Part shown: positions 8,395 to 16,900 of the stretch, in pieces | Numbering within the stretch: the first letter of the stretch is position 1 | How the letters are laid out: the number at the start of each line of letters is the position of its first letter | Assembly (NCBI GenBank): GCA_017457045.1 | Contig: JAFTIF010000004.1 | Coordinates: forward strand, 1-19,284 | Source of the DNA: Bacilli bacterium | Lineage (GTDB): Bacteria > Bacillota_I > Bacilli_A > RFN20 > UBA1709 | DNA length: 19,284 bases | Direction of reading: 5' to 3' | The notes under the pieces: model-generated | Told to the model about the DNA's origin: nothing | Databases searched by the model: none | What the model saw: only the letters and a program-made list of their open reading frames with translations | Translations under genes and position numbers: made by a program

Positions 8395-8928
8395 TTATAT
8401 ATCAATTTTGTTTAAACTCTCTTGATTATTTTGGTCCATTTCATCTTCTTGTTTAGTAATAGATTCTTTTTCTATTTCTCTTATTTTATCCATTCTAATA
8501 CGAATTTCTTCTCGAAGATATTGTCTTTCTTGTTTTATAGGTTCATATTGCTCTTCTGTATACCAGCCTTCTACATATTTTAAAACTTTAAAATCAGTTT
8601 GAGCAAGTTTATCTTCATAATGTTTTTTTTCATTTTTTAATTCTTTTAATTTTAATTCATTTTCTGTATAAGGAATATAAATTTGATATTTTATTAATTC
8701 TGTTCTTTCTTCAACAGGCATTTGTTCTGGTTGATCTACAATCCATTGAACATCTTTTCCCCCATTGGGATACTCAGCTATTGTTTCATAATGTCCAATC
8801 TCTTCTTGATATTCAATAGCTGGATAAATAATAGTTTCACTTTTATCTTGTAAATATCCTTTATTTAAATCACAATCATTAATAGTTAATTCTTGTGTTT
8901 TATCTATATTATAAATTTTATTTTCCAT
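8395..8928 (-). CDS. Tail-fibre-assembly-chaperone-like protein
   Basis: A 177-aa charged protein that starts at ATG 8928 after GGAGA. The N-terminal half is beta-like (MENKIYNIDKTQELTINDCD). The C-terminal half is helical: ELKNEKKHYEDKLAQTDFKV, then LKYVEGWYTEEQYEPIKQER and LREEI. The pattern 'KL-x-TD-[FY]-K-x(3)-Y-x-EG-x(4)-EEQY-x-PIKQERQ-x-LREEI' is what I recall from small proteins encoded beside phage fibres and regarded as fibre-assembly chaperones. The gene directly follows the collar-type short fibre, which supports that role. Residues 150-177 are acidic and probably disordered. It could instead be a structural linker. Both Trp codons are TGG. Confidence 0.55.
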   Translation of the reverse strand: MENKIYNIDKTQELTINDCDLNKGYLQDKSETIIYPAIEYQEEIGHYETIAEYPNGGKDVQWIVDQPEQMPVEERTELIKYQIYIPYTENELKLKELKNEKKHYEDKLAQTDFKVLKYVEGWYTEEQYEPIKQERQYLREEIRIRMDKIREIEKESITKQEDEMDQNNQESLNKIDI

Positions 8929-8953
8929 ATTTTTTTTCTCCTTTTATCTCTTA

Positions 8954-9502
8954 TTATGCTGTTCTTCTCCATACATAAAATGATATATATGGAATTGCGT
9001 GAGTATGTGAATTTAATGTATGAGTATGGCTTTGGCCTCCACCTGTTGCATGAATAGCTGGAGTTGTTTCATTTGTATTTGTTGCAGTTGCATTATAACC
9101 ATCTTCTGAAACATGACGACGACCAAAAAACCATCCAGAACTAGATTTTGTAACATCACTAAAACTTTGAAAACGCCCAGTATGGGTATGAGCATCTTGA
9201 GTATGCGTATGTGAAGGAATTTGATCTTGTGTTAATGTTGTCGCTCCTGTATTTCCTGATGCTGCACCTGTACTGGTTCCTGTTCCATTTCCACTCGTAT
9301 AACTGCCCCCTGCATAAACAAAACGACTTTGAATTCGTTCCCAGGTTCCTCCAAATAAACTTGCTGGGCTAGTTGAGTTAGATGACATATAAACAGCTCC
9401 AATTGGATATGCAGTTAAGGAATCTATTTTAGATCCATTAATATATACATTTCCTGAAAAACTTGCTGTTCCTGATACAATTAAATCTTTTAGTTGTGCC
9501 AT
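8954..9502 (-). CDS. Collar-type short tail fibre with HxH metal-binding motifs
   Basis: A 182-aa fibre-tip-like protein with ATG 9502 after AGGAGG and TAA at 8954-8956. Residues 30-60 hold YPIGAVYMSSNSTSPASLFG followed by GTWERIQSRFVYAGG, the classic opening of phage tail-collar/microcyst-adhesion-like domains. A Gly/Thr/Ser-rich stretch follows. HTH triplets lie at residues 98-100, 105-107, 159-161 and 166-168; in T4-type fibres such HxH motifs in a trimer coordinate metal ions along the shaft. The ending IPYISFYVWRRTA is also typical of the family. I infer a trimeric receptor-binding tip. All Trp codons are TGG. Confidence 0.85.
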   Translation of the reverse strand: MAQLKDLIVSGTASFSGNVYINGSKIDSLTAYPIGAVYMSSNSTSPASLFGGTWERIQSRFVYAGGSYTSGNGTGTSTGAASGNTGATTLTQDQIPSHTHTQDAHTHTGRFQSFSDVTKSSSGWFFGRRHVSEDGYNATATNTNETTPAIHATGGGQSHTHTLNSHTHAIPYISFYVWRRTA

Positions 9503-9517
9503 AAAATTTTCCTCCTT

Positions 9518-12064
9518 TTATACCTCTATAATTTTTGTTGCTACACACTCTCCACTGTGCCAAAAATCGGCACTATCTTTAGTTATATCTTCTCGTGCGG
9601 CAACGCATTTTAAAATTCCTTCAGTAGTAACATCTTGTTCTACTAAATTGGTGATATCATAACACCTAATATTTTTTATATATAAGTCTGTTCCTAATAC
9701 TCCTGTGCTATTATAAGTAAAATTAAAACAAAAATGTTTATATGATAAATAGGTCTCTCCTGCAACAAAGCCTGAATAAGAAGATGTGCAAACTTTATAA
9801 ACATCATCATTTATTGTCCAACAATAATACATAGTTTGATAAGTACTGCTTTGCCATTCTGTATGTGGAATTGACTTATGAGTAACATTTGATGGACTTG
9901 GCAATAAGCCTCCTCCTCCCCACCCCATATTATTAGACCACTGTGGTGTAACTGGTTTTTGAGAAGTTTTTCCTTTTACATCCCATAAAAGAATATAAGA
10001 ATGACCTTTTGTAAGCATTCCTTGCTCAGTAGAATGAAAATATAGTCTCATTCCTCCATACATAGTGTTTGTAGAAGAATCGCTGCTATTATGAGTAATA
10101 TTTGGAGGTCTGTAAATTCTTAGTCCTTCATCTGTAACAGTAACTTGACAATTTTGTTGTACATATCCTTCTAATCCATTTGCGAACTTTTTCATTTGCA
10201 AGGCTTCATTGATTTTTAATCCTAAATCTTTTGTTGTTTCTTGTATTTCATAACATCCTAATTGATGTTCATTTGTAACAAAAGCACTTTCTTCGTATAA
10301 AGTTGTTATATCTTCTTGAGATAAAGCAGTAGAATAAACTCTTACATCTTGTATATATCCATCAAAAGGAAAGTAAGCTGTTGGAGATGAAGATCCATGA
10401 GACATTTTTCCAATTGTAAAGAAATATGAAGATTGATCCCAATGCATATTAGAGATAGTTTTTTCCAATACTAACTCTTTATCTATATAAAATCTTGCTT
10501 GAGTACCATCTAAAACCCCGGTTAACATTTTCCATCCTTTGTTAACAATAGAAGTTGATGTTGTCATTCTTGAATCTCCAACCCATAAACCAGGAGCTCC
10601 ATTATAACTAATTAAATTAAATCCTAATCCGTTTGCGGTAACATCTCTACCTTGAGATACTATGAATTGACATGGATGTGCAGTATTTCCTGCACTAGAG
10701 CCAGTAGCTTTCGTTTGATAAACCCAACAATTAAAAGTTATTTGATTGGTTAGAAAGCTAAAATAATCTCTTTGTAAAAAACATGAGCAATCTCCAATAA
10801 AACGAAAACCATGATCATATCGTCCTCCAGTAGTTTTTCGTCTTGTTGGTGCAGTACTTCCAAATACCATATCAAATCCATTTCCTGAAACATCTTCTTC
10901 TAATCCTTGTCTTGAAGTCATTGCATATCCAGTTGGATATTCGCTCTGTTCAAATAATGAATTTCTATAATAATATTTAACTCCTTGTGAATGAGTTCCT
11001 GAAAAATTAGAATAAAAATATGGAGATGTTGCGTCTGCGTTTGCCGCCGATGTAATAAAAACTCTAGTCCATTGATACGCTTCTAGCTTAGTTCCTTTTC
11101 CATCTAATCTTCCTATTTTATATCCATAATTACTATATGCAGCATCGTTTCCTTCATAATTTGAAGCAGAACAATTGCAATCAAAAGAAATATCTATATC
11201 TTTTGTAGGCATAATATCAATAGACCATGTATAAGGAACTCCAGCAGTTACATATACATTACTCATTCTTAATCCTGCCCATCCTGCGGCGCCAGCAGGT
11301 TTATCTACATATTTTCCAATAGCGTCAGAACCCATAGAACATTTATTATAACTAGAAGAAGAAGTGTCTCCTAATATTAATTTGGTATCGTCAGTTAGAT
11401 TTGTGGTAGGTAAAGAATAAGGGTTGCTTAATTTATAATGAGCTACTAGCCCCTTAGCTAATTCTTTTATTTCTTTTACGGATATACATTCATCATAAAC
11501 TCGAAAATCATTAAGTCTATGATATGGAGAAGACCATATTATTTGAGTATCAAACTCAAAACTACTTGCATTATAAGTTCCTGTAAACGTTTGTCGTTCT
11601 TCTCCATTAATGTAAATTTTCCCTATTGGATTTTTATAAGTAACTGCAACATGAGTCCATTCTCTCGACTTAAAAGCCCCTTGTACAGTTCCATAATTAA
11701 CAGCAGAATAAGTTCCATTAGAATAGTTTTGCCAATACCAATGTAAGGTATTAATATTTGGATAATTAAATAATGAAAACTGTCTGCCGCCCAATGAAGA
11801 CATGGTATCATTTCCAAAAAACATTTGTCTATTTACCGTATCTCCATCTTCAGCATCTAAATAAACCCAAAAACAAATACTAACTTCTTTGTTATTTAAT
11901 ACTTGTTTTGTTTGTGCGGCTTTCATTTTTAATCCTCCAACATTTAAAGCTTTTCCTGTTTTTCCATCTACAAAAGTTGGAGCGGTGGTTTGTTGAAAAT
12001 CTCCTCCAATTAAACCTCTATTTTTTACATCTCCATTTAAAGGTAGTCATATTTGTAATGCCAT
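9518..12064 (-). CDS. Double LamG-domain phage fibre protein, TGA (Trp) at codon 6
   Basis: An 848-aa protein that begins MALQIWLPLNGDVKNRG, an N-terminus I know from LamG-containing tail proteins of gut Bacillota phages. The W is TGA at 12047-12049. The start at 12064 follows AGGAGG, which overlaps the TAG of the preceding gene. The first LamG/concanavalin-like domain covers about residues 1-205 (EVSICFWVYLDAEDG, ending DFRVYDECISVKEIKELAKG and LVAHYKL). The second covers about 385-590 (DVSGNGFDMVFG, ITFNCWVYQTKATGSS, GYIQDVRVYSTALSQEDI). The remaining C-terminal part is beta-rich without a domain I know. The likely job is binding of host glycan. The other 18 Trp codons are TGG. A standard-code reading would start at ATG 11926, which has its own GGAGG-like sequence and would remove the conserved N-terminus. 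Confidence 0.88.
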
Positions 12065-12077
12065 TATTATTTACCTC

Positions 12078-13880
12078 CTATTTAAATCTAAACGAAATTG
12101 TTTTATTCGTTGCATCATAGGTTAAATATGCAGTATTATCCAAATATACATAACTAGAATAAACCCCTTCACTTTCAGGAAAACAATTTATTCCTACTCC
12201 TTTATATACTGGATCTACATATACAATAGGTTGACTAGCATTTAGTGAAATAGTTGCAGTTGCAGTGCTTCCTACTGTATCTGTTGCTGTTAACGTAATT
12301 GTATAGCTTTTACCTGGATCAAATCCTGCTACTGTTTGCGCATTTGCTTCTGTGGTGGCAGTAATTGCCAAGTTTTGCATATTAGAATTTGTTGGTGATG
12401 CAGTTGCTTTAACAACTACTGAATTTGTTGTTGAGCCATTTGTAAGAGAAGTATAACTTCTTCCCGCATAAATTGCAATCGTATTAGAATCGAAACTTCC
12501 TGTTCTCTCTGCTCCATATGTAGTAATAGAGGGAGGACTATAAGCAGTTTGAGATAAAGTTTGAGTATAAGTTTTTTGAAATCCTCTTGAATCTGTTGCT
12601 ACGATTTTTATTGAGTTTGAAGTAGGACTTAAAACTCCAATAGTATAAGTGCCATCTGAATTAGGAGAATATGTAACCCCATTTATTGTTAAAACTTTAC
12701 TTTTTATTGTCGCTCCATTCCATCCTGTGATTGTTGGAATTCCAGTTAATTTAATAACACTTTTTCCACTTAAATATGATCCCCATGTTGTTCTATATCC
12801 TGCGGTATCTGTATAAGAAACTTGTCCACTAAAACTAGGTTGATATGTAGCAGTCGCGCTATTCAATTTTAATGTATCTGAATATGAAGGACTTGTATAA
12901 CTTCCATATATAACATAATAATAAATAGTTTTAGTTGTTTCTGAAGCTCCCCAAGTATATTTACCAATTGCTATACTTGCAGTTATAGTAAGAGATGCGG
13001 AAGTCCCCGTTCCTGTCGCAAGAGCAATTGTATTGCTACTGTTTGTTCCTGAAGTTGCTTTACTCGCATAAACAGAAATACTTCTTCCTAAGGGATTATA
13101 AATAGATAAATTTCTTGATTGAGAATTATTTGATAGTGTTAATGTTGTACTAGAAAAATTTTGAATATGAGGATATTTATAAGTTGTTTTTGAGCCTAAC
13201 GATTTAGTTGTTGTTAAACCACTATCTGCTCTTGTTCCCCTTAAATAAATATTATAGGTAGTTCCTGGAGATAATCCTGAAATTGGAATTGTTCCTGACG
13301 TTGCGGAAATTGTCCCTCCATATTGTGTATAACTAGAGCCTCCATTTATACTATATTCTATCTTACTTAACGCATAGTCCGATCCTCAAGATGCTGTAAC
13401 TTCTGTCTCTGTTAAACCAGATAAAGATGAAGAAGTAAAAGTCGCGTACATTGGGATAGTTTCAAGATTCCAAGTAGCCACCCAAGTATAAGGACCATGA
13501 GATCCAGAATTATAAATAAATTTATTATAAAACTCTACCTTAATAGTTTTAGTTCCATCTGTAGCATGATCAACTGTAAATGTTCCTGTTTTAGTACCTC
13601 TTGTAACAGGGAATGTATGTACCGTATAATCTTGATAACTTGCCAAATTATATACTTTTGTCCATGTAGAACCTCCATCAACACTATATCTTAGATATGT
13701 AGGTCCAACTCCATAATAAGTTGAAGACCCACCTTCCATTGTTAAAGACCATGTTATAGTGCTTTTTGCTACTCCGCTTGTATATGCTTGAGAAAGACTT
13801 ACAACGAATCGTCTTCCACTATAGCCAGGTTCTGTGTAGCTAATACTTGTACCTGAAAGTGTTTGTGTTGTAGTTGCCAT
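12078..13880 (-). CDS. DUF859-like siphovirus structural protein, one in-frame TGA (Trp)
   Basis: A 600-aa beta-rich protein that starts at ATG 13880 (MATTTQTLSGTSISYTEPGY) after a strong AGGAGG. A TGA at 13386-13388 (codon 165) would split it in two, but both parts share one frame and the region between holds no other stop, so it is read as Trp (TEVTASWGSDYALSKIEY). The N-terminal 160 residues (STITWSLTMEGGSSTYYG, GTKTGTFTVDHATDGTKTIK) resemble the start of DUF859-type siphovirus proteins. The middle has FnIII-like repeats (GTIPISGLSPGTTYNIYLRG). The end, YVDPVYKGVGINCFPESEGV, is the DUF859-like closing pattern. It ends in TAG, which is part of the next gene's ribosome site. Probably a tail adhesin or fibre component; the exact role is unknown. 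Confidence 0.82.
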
Positions 13881-13914
13881 ATTTTAATTTTCCTCCTTTT
13901 ATATCAAAAATTTT

Positions 13915-13941
13915 AGGAAGCTAAAATTAAATTAGCTTCCT
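13915..13941 (-). terminator. Hairpin at the 3' end of the giant fibre gene, possible weak terminator
   Basis: AGGAAGCTAA (13915-13924) and TTAGCTTCCT (13932-13941) form a perfect 10-bp stem with a 7-base loop. It includes the TAA of the giant gene. On the minus strand the stem is followed by AAAATTTTTG, a short T run four bases away, so termination may be partial. Downstream genes follow after 35 bases with no visible promoter, so the hairpin may reduce rather than stop transcription, or protect the mRNA 3' end. Confidence 0.55.
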
Positions 13942-16900
13942 GTTGTGCTATCTGTTACTATAATAGCTAATCCTTTATGTCCGTTATGATTTAAGTTAAT
14001 AATTCCTATACCATCATATTGGACAGAATTGTGAACTCTAACATTTTGAGTTGTAACAGTTTCATTTTCTATATCAACATTTAAAATTGGTTTGCCATCT
14101 GCAGTTTCTGTTCTAATTGCTTCAGTAGAATCATGACTAATATACGTAAAATGTGGATTATTTACGTCTTTAGCATTATTATGTCTAAATTTTAATCCAT
14201 GTAAATTATCAGAATTGGTAATTTCTAATAATAAATTTTGACCATCATAAAATTCTAATGAACCTGAAGCTGTTTTATTACCAAGTCTTAAAATTCCATC
14301 TTGAATACTTGTTGCACTTAAATTTTCAACAGTAATATTTTCTGCATTAAATGTACCATCAAGAGTCCAAGTTGAAGAATAGTTAATATTTTCTTCATTA
14401 TAATAAGTGTCAGAAGTTTCAAGAATATTATCTTTTGATGTTGATATCTTAGACGCGTATCCAAAAGCTCTATAAAAGCTAATAGGAAGTCCATTATAAG
14501 AAAAACCAATTCCTTGAGAATTTATTATTAAAACATTTTTCGGTCCATATGTTTGATTCCCATTCTCATCTTTTTCATCAGATCTTGTTTCTCCTATATT
14601 ATAATCCAATACTGCAATTAAATCTCCTGTTTTTCTTACAGTTCCATGTAATAGATTATCATTAATTGTTTGAGTTGCTGTATTTAAATTATTTTGAAGT
14701 AATATTAATCCTCCCCAGGTACTATCTTCCCATGGAGCAGAAACTTCTTCTAATTGATGTCTATTATAAATAGTTTTTGTTCTTGCGAATAGTTTTTGAT
14801 TTTCTGTTCCACTATACGCTGGAGCACCTATTAACCATCCCGCATCTGTTAATTGTTCTGATGATAAAGCTGCTTGATATTCAGTTCTTACATTTATAAT
14901 TTTTCTTAATGGTTCATTTTGACAAAATATATTAGAAACAATAGTAGAAGCAGCATTTAATCGTAAATCTACCCATTCATATGCCGTTCCAGCACTGTTT
15001 AACATACATTGATAAATTCTTTCTTTTTGAATTCCAAAGATGTCTTGTGCTGCAACTTTATAATTTAACCCTGCATAAGGATTTTCATTTATTTCACTAT
15101 CTGGATTAAAGGTTGGAAGTTCAGGTAAGTCATTAAATGTTTCTATTTCTGTAAATATATTTTGTTCAAAAGATATATCTCCTTTGCTTAAGTTGAAATT
15201 AATTTGCCATACAAAGCTGTTATCTTGAGATTGATTTGTAATACTTGTCATCCATCTTGAAGAACCACTTGATGCAAATAAATAATTAATTAATTCTTCT
15301 GCCATAATTCTTTTAAAAGTTTCTGTATTACTTGTTCCATAAGGCATTGTTGCTTCATTTAAGAAATAATAAATTAAATCTCTATTTTCTGCATAAAATT
15401 GTTCAACTTCATCAATACTAGATAATGCATATAAAGTATAAGAAGTAGAAATTTCTTCTTCTATTACTTCTGTTCGATTTAACGCAGAGTTTGCAGTTTC
15501 ATTTGCTTTATTTAATGCTTCATCTAAAATTGGAGTTGTCCATTGATAAGTTCCATCAGTAAATAATATTTCAGAACAGGTTCAATAAACATATCCAGAT
15601 TCCCATGTTGCATATTTTGTCGTCCATTGGTTTTTTACGTCTCCATTTTCAGTTATTGTTTGTGTTGGTTTTTCTGGTGCATTTTCAGAATTTTGAGTTA
15701 GGTAATATAAGAAAGTAACTGATTCTAATCCAGTTCCATCTTGTCCAATTAATGAATTTAACCAATCTTCTTCTGAACCCTCAAAACCTTGATCAAGAGC
15801 TGTTTGATATGCGGACTTACCTTCTGCACCGGTTTTACCATCTGCTCCAGTAGCTCCTTTACCTCCTGTAATACATGCAGGTTCTCCATATGTAGGCTCT
15901 TTATCGGAATCTACGTAATACATTTTTTGTCTTGACCAAATATATTTTCCATCTACCCAATTTGGTGCAGTTGTTGACCAACTTCCTCCAATCAATTCTG
16001 TTGCACTTGTCGATAAATAATATTCTATATCAACTTGATTAACTGTATTTTGGACTTCTTGATGAGCAGTATTTGCAGTAGCATTTGCTGAATCTGCTGT
16101 TGACTTTGCAGTATTCGCAGTAGTATTTGCAGTACTTGCTAAGTTTTTTGCTTCGTTAGCAATAGCATCATCTGTATATTTATTATATTCAATCCATTGA
16201 CTATTTACATAGGTTAAAATTCCATCATTTGCAGATTTCATCCATAGGTCTCCCTCTTGAGGATCTATAGGTGAAGTTGCTCCTGTAAAGATTGTTGCTT
16301 TACCATCGGCTGTTGCTTGTGCTTTTGCAGCACTTCCAATAGCCTTAGTAACGTCCGCATCTTCTACTAAAACCCATTTATATTCAAACTGTTGTGTTTC
16401 TGGATTTTTTATATAAGCATAACGATAACATCTTCCAGATGCTTCTCCTTCAGTGATATAAAATAAATCTCCAACATGTCTTGCTTCTTCTCCATTTTGA
16501 ATCCAAGTTGCGGCAGGCTCATTTTGATTTGTTGGAGTATAACTATCAAACCATGTTGATATAGCTCCATCTATTTGACTTTGTAAGTCTGTATAATTTT
16601 GATTTACAACTGTTGTTAAACTATTTAATCCTTGGTCTACTGCATTTGCTTTAGTTAAAGCATTATTAGCTGTGCTAGTTGCAGTATTTGCTGTTTGTGT
16701 TGCGGTTGCCGCCTCATTTTTTGCTTCTGTAGCATTTCTATCTGCATTACTTGCGTTTGTATTAGCTGTATTAGCAGTGGTATTTGCCTTATTTAAGGCG
16801 TCTGCTAGTATTGGGTTTGTATGAGTTATACTACCATCTGTTCAAGTAATTTCACTTCTTGTCCAAATATATTTACCAGATACCCAAGTATCCTGAGTTG

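Noticed and set aside
9013..9195. Minus-strand open frame inside the collar-type fibre gene, and similar ones at 11623-11817 and 14318-14509.
   Set aside because: They are out-of-frame shadows of recognised proteins with no start signal of their own.
8954..12064. A diversity-generating retroelement acting on the fibre genes.
   Set aside because: I see no reverse transcriptase gene and no template/variable repeat pair in the window. The repeats found are ordinary structural modules.
16041..16800. CRISPR-like repetition of short AT-rich units.
   Set aside because: The repeats are in frame, imperfect and encode an Ala/Asn/Thr coiled coil in the giant fibre. There are no constant-length spacers.
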